A stretch of DNA of 55,418 nucleotides from Marinilabiliaceae bacterium JC017 (GCA_004296775.1 RHGE01000041.1:1-55418), one strand, 5' to 3'; positions 36,890-46,503 are shown, numbered from the stretch's first letter. Numbers and translations are program-made. Notes: generated by a model from the sequence alone, not told the origin.

Positions 36890-36919
36890 TTTGAATTAAA
36901 AGAAAAATAGATAGTTTTG
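36890..36919 (+). promoter_or_regulatory. Candidate promoter of the SNF2 gene
   Basis: TTTG (36890-36893), 18 bp, then TAGTTTTG (36912-36919) matches the Bacteroidota promoter with a spacer one base short of the usual range. It ends 16 bp before the ATG at 36936. Confidence 0.5.
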
Positions 36920-36935
36920 GGAAAATTTTTTCGAA

Positions 36936-39900
36936 ATGGGTCAATTGTTTAAGGATGCGGAACTAACAGAGTTACCTGCGGGTATTGTTGATGAGAAATT
37001 GAATAATGTGGAGGCTATCGTGTTGAAGTTATTGGTTTTTATTAATGAGCCAATGACAAAAACAGATATGAAACATGTGGTTTCCATAATTCTAACTTCA
37101 GTAGCGGAATATTCTAACTTCAGAATGACCATTATTTATAAGAGTATTGACAGCTTAGAGGGCAAAGATATTCTTATAAGAACTGTTAGAGGTATTAGTG
37201 TTGACCCGGAAGTAGTCTCTAAGATTTTACCTTTGGCCAAGGATAATAAACCCCTTCTAAAAAAGGCTGTTGCGTATTTTAAAAAAAATCGTTTTTACCG
37301 ATATAATAATACTGGCCTTCATTTGGCAATTATGGCCAATGATTTCTCATCTCTTGATGAAATAGCCCATGTTACTCAATTACATAGTTGGTCTAATGTG
37401 GCAGAAAAGATTAGGGGAGGTCTTTTAAAGACCGGGAATTTGGCTCTTATTAACCCGTTGCTTAAACGGTTTCATGAAGATCATAAAAAATCATTTTTGG
37501 ATAGTCTGCCCTTTTCACTGCACTATGACGATTTTAAGCAGTTAAAAAATATTTATTTAGACCCAATTGTTAAGCCTGGTCGTTCAGCAAAATATATCTA
37601 TGCTTCATGTGCCTACCTTATCCTTCCGGTTAATGAGGTTATTAAAATAATCAAAGCTTTAAATTTAGACAGCGACTGTTTATTCTTCTCCAAATTACTG
37701 AAAGGGGATATGGAGGGTGCCTTAGATCAGGGAGCCAGCTTCCTGTCTACTATTCAGCAAGTGGAAGGTCATAAGCGGAAGGAGCTTCCAGGTGTTTTTG
37801 GTTTTTTATATGCACTGGTTCTTGTGGCCTCAGGTGACTCAAAGAATTTGATTTTGGCAGCTACTTTTATTCGAAGCGCCATGAAGTTCATGCCGCGAAT
37901 GAGGGATTTAAGTAATCCATTCATTTCTTTTTCAAAGGTTGTATTGCTTTTCATCAATCATAAAATTGGTAAGAAAACGACCTCTGCAAACGAGATTTGT
38001 GAAACTTATGAAGCGACGTTTCATCAGCACTTTTTAACGGCTGTTTTAAACTGGTTTGGTAAACCGATGACCGATACCAGTTATCCTGATATTGTCAGTG
38101 AAGATGAAGAGTTTGAATACAGGGCTTCGGGTTTGAAGCGGAAAGAAGATTCGGAGGCTTATTGTAAGGAACGATTGGCCGCCTTACGTGCAAAATTAGA
38201 TTATCTGCCACTGGCCGAAATCTACAAGCCTGATGAATTATGGGAAGATGTGTTGTCTGTTTTGGCCAACGAATTATCAAAAAATAAAACAGGCGATGAT
38301 GACGAAAAAAAAGCCGCTAAAAAACGTTTGATCTGGTTAGTGGACCCTATGGTTGAAAATCGATTAATGTGTTTGGAGCAAACCAGAAATAAAAATGGAT
38401 GGACGAAAGGTAAATCGCGTTCATTGGGGCGCCTGATGAGTACAAGACCTGATTTTGTTACCAAAGAGGATAACCAGGTTATAGCCTGTTTTGAAAAACA
38501 CTATTACCATAATGATGTGTATATCAGAAATTGGAATAAGTTGTTGAAAATACTGGCAATACACCCTGAGGTATATACTATATCTGAGCCTCATTTGCCA
38601 TTAAGTATCCGCATGCAGGAGGCAAGGATTCAGATAGATAAGAATAAACGGGGGGCTACCATCAAATTAATTCCTAAATCGCCTCAAAAGAGGGTAGAGA
38701 AGGAAACACCTACCAGTTACATCTATACGCATTGGTCGAAACAGGCAATGCGTGTTTATAATATATTATCCAATTCCAATCTGAAAGAAATTGTTATTCC
38801 CCAAAGTGGAATGGCAAAAGCAAAGCCGGTGATTGATCGCCTGAATGAAGTAATGCCGGTGGCCGGTAACTTTACCCATAATGGTGCCGAAAAAAAGAAG
38901 AGTGCCAATATTCCTGTTTTCCAACTGACGCCTGTAAACGATCAATTGCATGTTCAGTTGTTAATTGAAGTACTTAAAGATGAAGAGGCACGCTATGTGC
39001 CGGGGATTGGGTCATCCGAAGTGTTGGTGAATACTGCAAAGGGGCAGGCTTTTTCTGTTGTGCGCGACCGTCCTCTGGAAAAAGAGATTTTGATGGACCT
39101 GGCCGATCGTATTGACTGGCTGCAAGAGATGAAAAGTTCCTCTGCTCAATTGTTTATTGATGAGGATGAGAGTATCCTCGATTTTTTAGCCGATGTGAAA
39201 GAACATGCGCCGGAAGTGAAGATGGTATGGCCCAAGGGAGAGCGTTTGCGGGTAGCGAAAGTGTTGTCGCCTGCCGATTTTAATATAAACATTAAGCAGT
39301 CGCAGGATTGGTTTGCTGTGGAAGGGGAGGTTGTTGTTGATGATAGCCTGAAGCTGACTATTCAGCAATTGCTGGATAAATCAAAAGGAGGAACGCTTAA
39401 ATATGTTCAGCTGGATGATAAAACTTATTTGAGTATTTGTGCTGATTTGCAAAAACGATTGGCGGTTTTGGATGTGGTGGCGCATCCCAAGGGGAAGAAG
39501 CTAATGGTGCACCCGCTGGGATCGGGCAGTGTGGAGAAATTTACCGAGGGGGTTGAAAATGTAAAAACCGATAAACGGTGGAAACAACACCTGGAGAACT
39601 TAGAACAGTTAAAAAGCTATAAGGCCGGCTTGCCGGATAATTTAAAGGCCGAACTGCGTCCTTACCAGGAAGAGGGTGTGCTGTGGCTCGATCGTTTGTA
39701 TCATTGGGGTGTTGGTGCTTGTTTGGCCGATGATATGGGATTAGGAAAAACCATTCAGGGAATAAGTATTTTACTAAGATATGCTAAGAATGGTCCCAGC
39801 CTGGTTCTGGCACCTGCCTCGGTATGTAATAACTGGATAAAAGAGTTGATTCGTTTTGCCCCAACACTTAATCCCGTTGAATTGAAAAATCATAATCGGG

Positions 39901-41027
39901 AAGATGTGTTGAATTCTTTGAAAGCGTTTGATGTGTTGGTGATGAGTTATGGCCTTTTACAGGCCAACCCCGATTTGCTGGATAAACGTGAATGGAATAC
40001 GGTTATTTTAGACGAAGCCCATGCCATAAAAAATGCCAAAACTGTTCGCAGTAAGGCGGTGATGAAATTAAATGCGAAGTTTAAAATCATTACAACCGGT
40101 ACGCCTATCCAAAATCATTTGGGTGAATTATGGAATCTCTTTCAGTTTATTAATCCTGGCATGTTGGGCAGCAGCGATCAGTTTAGTAAAAAGTTTGCGA
40201 GAAATGATAATACTTCAGATAGTCGTCAAACTCGCCGGTCGTTAAATAAATACATTGCCCCCTTTATTTTGCGCCGGAATAAAAATGATGTGTTAGATGA
40301 CCTGCCGGAGAAAACAGAAATAACGCTTGAGGTGTCTCTTTCGGAACAGGAACGCGCCATGTATGAAGTGTTGAGGCAAGAAGCCATTGAGCACATTTCA
40401 GGCAATAATGAACAAGGTGGTTCAAAGCACCTTCAGATATTAGCCGAGATTACCAAATTACGGCAGATGAGTTGTCATCCTCAATTGGTGATGCCTGGTT
40501 GTGACATCCCCAGTTCGAAACTGGAAGCCTTAGAGAAATTAGTAGATGATTTAATTGGTGCCAATCACAAGGCATTGGTTTTTTCTCAGTTTACCAAGCA
40601 CCTGGGGCTTATTCGCACCATGTTGGATAAGAAAGGTATTTCTTACCAGTATCTGGATGGCTCCACTCCTGTGAAGAAACGGGAAATGGCCATTGATAAT
40701 TTCCAAAGCGGTAAGAGCGATCTGTTTTTAATTAGCCTGAAAGCCGGTGGGGTAGGGCTCAACCTAACGGCCGCCGACTACGTGATTCATATGGATCCCT
40801 GGTGGAATCCGGCCGTAGAAGATCAGGCTTCAGACAGGGCGCATCGTATTGGTCAACAGCGACCGGTAACGATTTATCGCATCATTGCGGAAAATACCAT
40901 TGAAGAGAAAATTGTGAAGATGCACCACAGTAAAAGGGATTTGGCTGATAAATTACTGGCCAATACCGATCAGTCGGCCAAGATATCATCGGAGGAGCTG
41001 ATGGACCTTATCACTGAAAATTATTAA
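36936..41027 (+). CDS. SNF2-family DEAD/DEAH-box ATPase, 1363 aa
   Basis: A large Swi2/Snf2 translocase. The C-terminal 470 residues hold the motor: Walker A/motif I DDMGLGKTIQG with K938, motif II DEAH at 1026-1029, TTGTPIQNHLGELWNLFQF (motif III), LFLISLKAGGVGLNLT (motif V) and DRAHRIGQQRPVTIYRII (motif VI). The N-terminal 880 residues are unusual: mostly helical, no zinc ligands visible, no known domain recognised, though the region just before the motor (QQLLDKSKGGTLKYVQLDDK) resembles the pre-SNF2 segment of bacterial HepA-like proteins. It probably remodels protein-DNA or RNA polymerase complexes. It is a lone gene, with no methylase or nuclease nearby to suggest restriction or phage defence. 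Confidence 0.9.
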   Translation: MGQLFKDAELTELPAGIVDEKLNNVEAIVLKLLVFINEPMTKTDMKHVVSIILTSVAEYSNFRMTIIYKSIDSLEGKDILIRTVRGISVDPEVVSKILPLAKDNKPLLKKAVAYFKKNRFYRYNNTGLHLAIMANDFSSLDEIAHVTQLHSWSNVAEKIRGGLLKTGNLALINPLLKRFHEDHKKSFLDSLPFSLHYDDFKQLKNIYLDPIVKPGRSAKYIYASCAYLILPVNEVIKIIKALNLDSDCLFFSKLLKGDMEGALDQGASFLSTIQQVEGHKRKELPGVFGFLYALVLVASGDSKNLILAATFIRSAMKFMPRMRDLSNPFISFSKVVLLFINHKIGKKTTSANEICETYEATFHQHFLTAVLNWFGKPMTDTSYPDIVSEDEEFEYRASGLKRKEDSEAYCKERLAALRAKLDYLPLAEIYKPDELWEDVLSVLANELSKNKTGDDDEKKAAKKRLIWLVDPMVENRLMCLEQTRNKNGWTKGKSRSLGRLMSTRPDFVTKEDNQVIACFEKHYYHNDVYIRNWNKLLKILAIHPEVYTISEPHLPLSIRMQEARIQIDKNKRGATIKLIPKSPQKRVEKETPTSYIYTHWSKQAMRVYNILSNSNLKEIVIPQSGMAKAKPVIDRLNEVMPVAGNFTHNGAEKKKSANIPVFQLTPVNDQLHVQLLIEVLKDEEARYVPGIGSSEVLVNTAKGQAFSVVRDRPLEKEILMDLADRIDWLQEMKSSSAQLFIDEDESILDFLADVKEHAPEVKMVWPKGERLRVAKVLSPADFNINIKQSQDWFAVEGEVVVDDSLKLTIQQLLDKSKGGTLKYVQLDDKTYLSICADLQKRLAVLDVVAHPKGKKLMVHPLGSGSVEKFTEGVENVKTDKRWKQHLENLEQLKSYKAGLPDNLKAELRPYQEEGVLWLDRLYHWGVGACLADDMGLGKTIQGISILLRYAKNGPSLVLAPASVCNNWIKELIRFAPTLNPVELKNHNREDVLNSLKAFDVLVMSYGLLQANPDLLDKREWNTVILDEAHAIKNAKTVRSKAVMKLNAKFKIITTGTPIQNHLGELWNLFQFINPGMLGSSDQFSKKFARNDNTSDSRQTRRSLNKYIAPFILRRNKNDVLDDLPEKTEITLEVSLSEQERAMYEVLRQEAIEHISGNNEQGGSKHLQILAEITKLRQMSCHPQLVMPGCDIPSSKLEALEKLVDDLIGANHKALVFSQFTKHLGLIRTMLDKKGISYQYLDGSTPVKKREMAIDNFQSGKSDLFLISLKAGGVGLNLTAADYVIHMDPWWNPAVEDQASDRAHRIGQQRPVTIYRIIAENTIEEKIVKMHHSKRDLADKLLANTDQSAKISSEELMDLITENY

Positions 41028-41052
41028 TTATCTGTCATGGCTTTTTAGAGGA

Positions 41053-41137
41053 TTGAGATTTGACGGCTCGTATACAGGCATCATACTTGTTGAAGAGGGC
41101 TATTGTCAGGTTGTTTACTCATTCTAATGACAATAGT
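41053..41137 (+). repeat. Imperfect 85-bp direct repeat, left copy
   Basis: TTGAGATTTGACGGCTCGTA and what follows to CTCATTCTAATGACAATAG align with 41578-41663 at roughly 70% identity by eye. The two copies flank the repeat B / repeat C / repeat A cluster. Confidence 0.55.
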
Positions 41138-41253
41138 TCGTTAAACTTTTATAAGTAATCGAAAAACAGTTTTGATTTATTTAATAGACAAAATTATTCA
41201 GGGCTTAAACATGAGCGTATTGTAAATCAGTCTAAAATCTATCATATAACAAG
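41128..41253 (+). repeat. MITE-like repeat B, copy 2 (right end altered)
   Basis: It matches 52288-52433 from GACAATAGTTCGTTAAAC to AAATCAGTCTAAAATCTATC. It then ends CATATAACAAG instead of the longer right terminus, apparently through an internal deletion near the right end. The copy at 55073-55117 ends the same way. Confidence 0.65.
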
Positions 41254-41284
41254 TTCGCATTTACTCAACAAATACGAAAAAGGC

Positions 41285-41490
41285 CATGATGTTGGGAAGC
41301 GCGGGAGCCGGGCAAATAAGCTGGCCGGCGTAGGCGCGACGAAAATGAATGCGGGGATTCCGGCATGTGGGTTAGCAAAAATTCATCGAGGAGGTGGGGA
41401 GAAGCATTTATTTGACTAGCGTTTTTTGCTTCGTTTTTGGGGCGATGCCAAAAATGAAGTAGGGTTTGGGACGAAGTCCCGATAAAAAAA
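41285..41490 (+). repeat. 205-bp dispersed repeat C, copy 1
   Basis: A repeat of about 205 bp shared with 55212-55418 at about 90% identity by eye. It is GC-rich at the start (CCGGCGTAGGCGCGACGAA) and includes TTTGACTAGCGTTTTTTGC and AAAATGAAGTAGGGTTTGGG. It ends with the hairpin GGGAC-GAA-GTCCC before an A-rich stretch. Reading frames on both strands contain no known domain. In both places it follows a repeat B core ending CATATAACAAG. I take it for a non-coding or non-autonomous mobile sequence. Confidence 0.75.
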
Positions 41491-41548
41491 CATTAAATAG
41501 TATAAAATCGAGTGAAGTTAATGCTCAATTCTTACTACTTAAATCTGT

Positions 41549-41576
41549 GTACTTTTCTGGCTTGTCCAGATTAAGG
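41549..41576 (+). repeat. Dispersed intergenic repeat A, copy 2
   Basis: GTACTTTTCTGGCTTGTCCA followed by GATTAAGG, one or two changes from the copy at 374-400. It lies about 60 bp after repeat C copy 1. Confidence 0.7.
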
Positions 41577-41577
41577 G

Positions 41578-41663
41578 AGTGAGATTTGATGATTCGTATC
41601 CTGGCTCTATTTTTGTCAATGAGGGCTATTATTAAGTTATTTGCTCATTCTAATGAGTTAATG
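41578..41663 (+). repeat. Imperfect 85-bp direct repeat, right copy
   Basis: Partner of 41053-41137: GTGAGATTTGATGATTCGTA to GCTCATTCTAATGAGTTAATG. The interval between the two copies (about 440 bp) is filled by repeats B, C and A. Confidence 0.55.
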
Positions 41664-41672
41664 TTAAAAGAT

Positions 41673-41698
41673 AAAGCCACCTGCAAAGGTGGCTTTTG
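41673..41698 (+). terminator. Orphan terminator-like hairpin
   Basis: A perfect 10-bp stem, AAAGCCACCT (41673-41682) with AGGTGGCTTT (41687-41696), has a GCAA loop. The T tract is short, and the stem is symmetric enough to work in both directions. There is no gene within 600 bp upstream, so it may belong to a lost gene or to a short untranslated RNA from the repeat region. Confidence 0.5.
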
Positions 41699-42102
41699 TG
41701 TATAATAAATTGAATTGATTTATTTGCTGATACAGTAAGTTGCACTGTTTCGTAAAAAACAAAATTTCTTTCCGTTTCCTGTTCTTTAAATCTTTGTTTA
41801 ATTGTGTAATACAGCCTATCCTTTGCTTTAGGTTAGCTTTTACAATCCAATGTGGAAATTGAATTATCCTACTATATTTAAGAACATGCCAGCTAAAAAA
41901 AAGAAAATACAATTGTCATTAGCTTTGTTTTTGCTTTACTTTACGCTCTGCATGAAAGTATACGAAAGACGAGATATTCCGGGTTACCTGGAAAAAACCT
42001 CTTTAATGTAGATTATAAAAATTGACGCCATAAAATGATATTCATTGGCAACTTGGTTTTGAAACTGATAAAACAGACAGATAAATTATTTACGCAATTA
42101 AG

Positions 42103-45100
42103 ATGAAGAAAATAGTGTTAAAAGGTAGCGCATTCTTAGCGTTCATTTTTTTTGTTTTGACTTCAACTTTTGTTGTCGCTCAAAACAATGGTAAAATGGA
42201 AACAGGCAGGGAGCAGGAACAAATCAAAGTTGTTGCTGCCAAAAAAACAAATGCCTCAACAATTGAAATGGAGTTCTCCAATCACCAGAAAATGTTGATT
42301 GATTTTTATGGGGATAATATTTTCAGATTGTTTCAGGATAACAGTGGAAAAGGATTGAGAGACCCTCATGCAGAACCTGCTGCTGAAATTCTGGTAACGA
42401 ACCCCCGAAAACCGGTATCGGAATTGGATGTGGAAGATGCCGGAAGCATGATTACCATCAAGACGCCTGCTGTTCAGTTGACGTTCAATAAAAACGAAAC
42501 AACGTTTGAGCTTAAAAACCTGGAAACGGGGAAAACAGTTGTAAAATCGATTGCACCCATTGTTTTCGAAAAGAACAAAGTAAAAATTGAGCTGAGCGAA
42601 GATCCCAAAGAATACTTCTACGGTGGTGGTGTGCAAAACGGACGCTTTTCGCATAAAGGAAAAGTCATTGCCATTGAAAACCAAAACAGCTGGACCGATG
42701 GAGGCGTGGCTTCCCCAACACCATTTTATTGGTCAACCAACGGATATGGTTTTATGTGGTATACCTTCAAAAAAGGAATCTATGACTTTGGTGCAACAAA
42801 CGAAAATACAGTTAACCTTTCGCACGACACCGATTACCTGGATGTTTTTTTCATGGTAAGTGAAGGTCCGGTGGCTTTGTTGAACGATTTCTATCAATTG
42901 ACCGGACACCCGGTGTTAATCCCCAAATTTGGATTCTATGAAGGACACCTGAATGCCTACAACCGTGATTACTGGAAGGAAGATGCTAAAGGAATTCTTT
43001 TCGAGGACGGGAAACGTTACAAAGAATCGCAAAAAGACAATGGTGGTACCAATGAATCGCTGAATGGCGAGAAAAATAACTATCAGTTCTCGGCCAGGGC
43101 GGTTGTTGATCGGTATTTAAACCACGACATGCCACTGGGCTGGATTTTGCCAAACGACGGGTATGGTGCCGGATACGGACAGACTTCAACCCTGGATGGA
43201 AATATTGCTAACCTGAAAGAATTTGGTGACTACGCCCGCCAGCATGGTGTTGAAATTGGTTTATGGACTCAATCGGATCTGCATCCCATTGATACCATTG
43301 AAGCACTTTTACAACGTGATATTGTGAAAGAAGTTGGAGTAGCCGGTGTGCGTGTACTAAAAACCGATGTGGCCTGGGTAGGCGCCGGCTATTCGTTCGG
43401 ATTGAACGGCGTACAGGATGCTGCTGAAATCATGCAGGAGCATGGAGATAAGGCCAGACCATTTATTATTTCACTCGACGGCTGGGCCGGAACACAACGA
43501 TATGCCACTATCTGGTCGGGTGACCAAACCGGTGGCAACTGGGAATACATTCGTTTTCATATTCCAACCTTTATCGGATCGGGGCTATCAGGACAGCCCA
43601 ACATCACCAATGATATGGATGGTATCTTCGGGGGTAAAAACCCGATTGTTAATGTTCGTGATTTCCAATGGAAAACATTTACGCTGATGCAATTGAATAT
43701 GGATGGCTGGGGTTACAATGAAAAGTATCCACATGCTTTGGGCGAACCGGCAACTTCCATCAATCGTAATTATTTGAAATTAAAATCGGAATTATTGCCT
43801 TATGCTTACAGTGTGGCGCATGAAGCGGTAGACGGGATGCCGGTTATAAGAGCGATGTTCCTGGAAGAAGAAAATCCTTATACGTTAGGTAAAAATACCG
43901 AATATCAATTTATGTTTGGCCCGGATTTCCTTGTGGCACCCATTTATCAAGACACAAAAGCCGATACCGAGGGTAACGATATCCGAAACCATATCTATCT
44001 GCCCAAAGGAAGCTGGGTGGACTATTTCACCGGTCAGGTATACGAGGGAGGACGAATTATTAACCATTTCGATGCGCCTATCTGGAAATTACCGGTATTC
44101 GTAAAACGAGGTGCCATCATTCCAATGGTGAATGCCAACAACAATGTAAGCGAAATCAACCGTCAGCGTAGAATCTATGAAATTTATCCTTATGGCAATT
44201 CCTCGTTTGAGGAATACGATGATGATGGCTTAACGACTGACTACACACGTGATCAATTCGTAAAAACACACATTGAGTCGGTGGTTGATGGTGATAAGGT
44301 GGATGTTGTTATAGAACCGGCAAAAGGTGATTTCAATGGTTTTGTAAAAGAGAAAGAAACGGAATTCCGGATCAATGTAACCAGTCAGCCTAAAAAAGTG
44401 ATTGTGAAGATAGATGGTAAAAAAGTACGACTGACGAGCGTGAAATCCATGGATGAGTTCAACGGTCTTACCAATGTTTACTATTACAATCCGGCGCCAG
44501 ACATGAATCAGTTTGCCACAAAAGGAGGTGAGTTTGAGAAAGTGACTATTACCAAAAATCCGCAATTGTTGGTGAAGGTTGAAAAAACAGACATTAGCCA
44601 AAACCGCATTAACCTTCATCTTACCGGTTATAATTTTAACCCGGAAAACCATCTGCTTAAACATGTCGGTGAGTTGCCAGCCGTGAAGAATGCGACTGTC
44701 CTTGACAGTAATGCTACAGCCTATACATTGAAGCCAACCTGGGACAAAATAGCCAATGCCGATTGCTACGAGCTTCAGTTTGACGGAATGGTGTATGCTG
44801 ATATCAAAGACAATGAATTGCTAATCGGGAATTTAACTCCGGAAACAGAATATACCTTCAAAGCCCGGGCGGTTAATAAAAGTGGAAATTCAGAATGGGT
44901 TAGCTTTACGGCTAAAACAAAAGCCGATCCGTTGCAATTTGCCATTAAGGGAATCATGGCTGAAAGTACCGCGAGCATGCAGGATGGTCTTGGTATAAAT
45001 AAAATGTTCGACTTCGATGAAAATTCGTTGATGCATACCGAATATTACAAGAATGCTATTCCTTTTGAAGTTGTCATCGACTTGAAATCCATCAACCATT

Positions 45101-45948
45101 TGGATAAAATTGTGTACCTGCCACGTATCAGCGGAATAAACGGTATCATTCAAAAGGGGAAATTCATGTATAGCGACGACAAAGAAAACTGGATCGATGC
45201 AGGCAGTTTTGAATGGAAAGCCGACAATGAAGCGAAAACATTTATGTTGAAAGGTCAGCCGGTTGTTCGTTATATCAAAATGGTGGTTGATAAAGCATAT
45301 GGCAACTATGGCTCGGGCCGACAACTATATATCTTCAAAGTGCCGGGAACAGAAAGCTTCCTGCCGGGGGATATCAACAACGATGGTATGATCGACAAAA
45401 ACGACCTGACATCGTACATGAATTATACAGGTCTTCGTGAAGGGGACAGTGATTTCGGGTATGTAAGTCGCGGAGATGTGAACAAAAATGGTTTGATCGA
45501 TGCCTACGATATCTCGAATGTGAGTACTCAACTCGATGGAGGAATCAGTAGCACACCAATAGAAAAAGTGACAGGTAAACTCACCTTAACCGCATCGAAA
45601 CGCAGCTACAAGGCCGGTGAAATGGTGGAAATTAAAGTGGATGGCAGTAAGCTGAAATCAGTAAATGCCTTTAGTTTCGCGGTTCCGTACAACGGCAACG
45701 TTCTTGAGTATGTTGGCTTGAAAACGGTTAATACAAAAGAAATGGACAACATGACTTACAACCGCTTGCATTCCAACGGTGATAGAGTTTTGTACCCCAC
45801 TTTTGTAAACATGGGTGATCAGCCAGCTGTAGAAGATGATGGCACAATCCTGACTATTCGGTTTAAAGCCAAGCGTGCTTTTAAATTCAACCTGGAATTA
45901 CAAAACGGACTGCTTGTTGATAAAAACCTGAATAAAGTAAAGTTTTAG
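42103..45948 (+). CDS. Secreted glycoside hydrolase family 31 with discoidin-, dockerin- and cohesin-like modules
   Basis: A 1281-residue secreted enzyme with a signal peptide (1-26, ending FVVAQ). It has a GH31 N-terminal beta domain (about 50-250) and a TIM barrel with nucleophile D422 in LKTDVAWVG and acid/base D474 in WSGDQTGGNWEYIRFHIPTF. DUF5110-like beta domains follow (to about 790), then a fibronectin III-like segment (about 870-945), an F5/8 type C-like domain (about 950-1080), a dockerin-like pair of Ca-binding loops (GDINNDGMIDKNDL, GDVNKNGLIDAYDI; 1089-1148) and a cohesin-like tail (1155-1281). The active-site wording resembles GH31 members reported to be alpha-N-acetylgalactosaminidases (from memory, inference); alpha-glucosidase or xylosidase are alternatives. 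No SusC/D genes are near, so it stands alone. Confidence 0.88.
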   Translation: MKKIVLKGSAFLAFIFFVLTSTFVVAQNNGKMETGREQEQIKVVAAKKTNASTIEMEFSNHQKMLIDFYGDNIFRLFQDNSGKGLRDPHAEPAAEILVTNPRKPVSELDVEDAGSMITIKTPAVQLTFNKNETTFELKNLETGKTVVKSIAPIVFEKNKVKIELSEDPKEYFYGGGVQNGRFSHKGKVIAIENQNSWTDGGVASPTPFYWSTNGYGFMWYTFKKGIYDFGATNENTVNLSHDTDYLDVFFMVSEGPVALLNDFYQLTGHPVLIPKFGFYEGHLNAYNRDYWKEDAKGILFEDGKRYKESQKDNGGTNESLNGEKNNYQFSARAVVDRYLNHDMPLGWILPNDGYGAGYGQTSTLDGNIANLKEFGDYARQHGVEIGLWTQSDLHPIDTIEALLQRDIVKEVGVAGVRVLKTDVAWVGAGYSFGLNGVQDAAEIMQEHGDKARPFIISLDGWAGTQRYATIWSGDQTGGNWEYIRFHIPTFIGSGLSGQPNITNDMDGIFGGKNPIVNVRDFQWKTFTLMQLNMDGWGYNEKYPHALGEPATSINRNYLKLKSELLPYAYSVAHEAVDGMPVIRAMFLEEENPYTLGKNTEYQFMFGPDFLVAPIYQDTKADTEGNDIRNHIYLPKGSWVDYFTGQVYEGGRIINHFDAPIWKLPVFVKRGAIIPMVNANNNVSEINRQRRIYEIYPYGNSSFEEYDDDGLTTDYTRDQFVKTHIESVVDGDKVDVVIEPAKGDFNGFVKEKETEFRINVTSQPKKVIVKIDGKKVRLTSVKSMDEFNGLTNVYYYNPAPDMNQFATKGGEFEKVTITKNPQLLVKVEKTDISQNRINLHLTGYNFNPENHLLKHVGELPAVKNATVLDSNATAYTLKPTWDKIANADCYELQFDGMVYADIKDNELLIGNLTPETEYTFKARAVNKSGNSEWVSFTAKTKADPLQFAIKGIMAESTASMQDGLGINKMFDFDENSLMHTEYYKNAIPFEVVIDLKSINHLDKIVYLPRISGINGIIQKGKFMYSDDKENWIDAGSFEWKADNEAKTFMLKGQPVVRYIKMVVDKAYGNYGSGRQLYIFKVPGTESFLPGDINNDGMIDKNDLTSYMNYTGLREGDSDFGYVSRGDVNKNGLIDAYDISNVSTQLDGGISSTPIEKVTGKLTLTASKRSYKAGEMVEIKVDGSKLKSVNAFSFAVPYNGNVLEYVGLKTVNTKEMDNMTYNRLHSNGDRVLYPTFVNMGDQPAVEDDGTILTIRFKAKRAFKFNLELQNGLLVDKNLNKVKF

Positions 45949-45971
45949 ACTAAACTACGCATCAAATAACG

Positions 45972-46004
45972 AAAAAGGCTGTTCACATTTGGACAGCCTT
46001 TTTT
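45972..46004 (+). terminator. Rho-independent terminator of the GH31 gene
   Basis: An 11-bp stem, AAAAAGGCTGT (45972-45982) with ACAGCCTTTTT (45993-46003), has a 10-nt loop and a T run. Confidence 0.88.
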
Positions 46005-46383
46005 AGTGAATATGATCTGATGACCTGAATTCTGATATCAGGGAGTTCTATTTAAAGTAAAAGCCAAGGACACAGAAATTCAGTTTAAATGATAATGCAG
46101 GAAACAATCGATCGTTAGATTTTATATGGTAGTCAGAGATGTCCATTGGCCATATTAACGTCATGATAACAATGAAAACTTGTTGAATAATTAAAAACAT
46201 GATGAGGTGTTAACAGGATGGGTAGATGTTTTTTATAATCCACCTCACCCCTCCCGATTTTTTCGGGATCTCCTTAATGGCGAGGGAGACTGCAAACTTG
46301 TTGTTTAGGCTCATAATGATTAGTATCCTATCAGGGATATTTGTGTATTTATATTGGCAAAGTATTTTGTCGAGCAGTAAATC
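46005..46383. other. Gene-free interval
   Basis: No ORF of note. A small hairpin TCCCGA/TCGGGA (46252-46268) with a T-rich loop sits in the phrase CACCTCACCCCTCCCGATTT, which looks like another intergenic repeat, although no second copy is in the window. Repeats A and B follow downstream. Confidence 0.4.
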
Positions 46384-46436
46384 ATCTTGATACTCTGTAC
46401 TTGATACTTTTTACTTTTCTGTCTTGTCCAGGTTAG
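46384..46436 (+). repeat. Dispersed intergenic repeat A, copy 3
   Basis: ATCTTGATACT at 46384, then TACTTTTCTGTCTTGTCCAG at 46412 followed by GTTAGG. It shares both halves with the copy at 354-400. Confidence 0.7.
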
Positions 46437-46446
46437 GTGTAGCGAA

Positions 46447-46485
46447 ACCTTGTTATATGATAGCCCTTCGACTGATATTAGTCTT
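46447..46485 (-). repeat. Repeat B core, minus-strand copy
   Basis: Read on the minus strand this gives ATCAGTCGAAGGGCTATCATATAACAAGGT in two overlapping pieces, the same right end as the copies at 41219-41253 and 55088-55117. Only the terminal 35-40 bp is present. It abuts repeat A copy 3. Confidence 0.55.
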
Positions 46486-46503
46486 GATGATTAAAGAAAC
46501 ATT

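Noticed and set aside
36936-41027. Phage-defence system around the SNF2 gene
   Set aside because: No nuclease, methylase, protease or toxin gene is adjacent; the neighbours are a DUF6261-like protein with its own terminator and a secreted glycosidase.
41664-41912. Minus-strand 82-residue ORF
   Set aside because: It runs through the hairpin at 41673-41696, with no recognisable domain and no start context.
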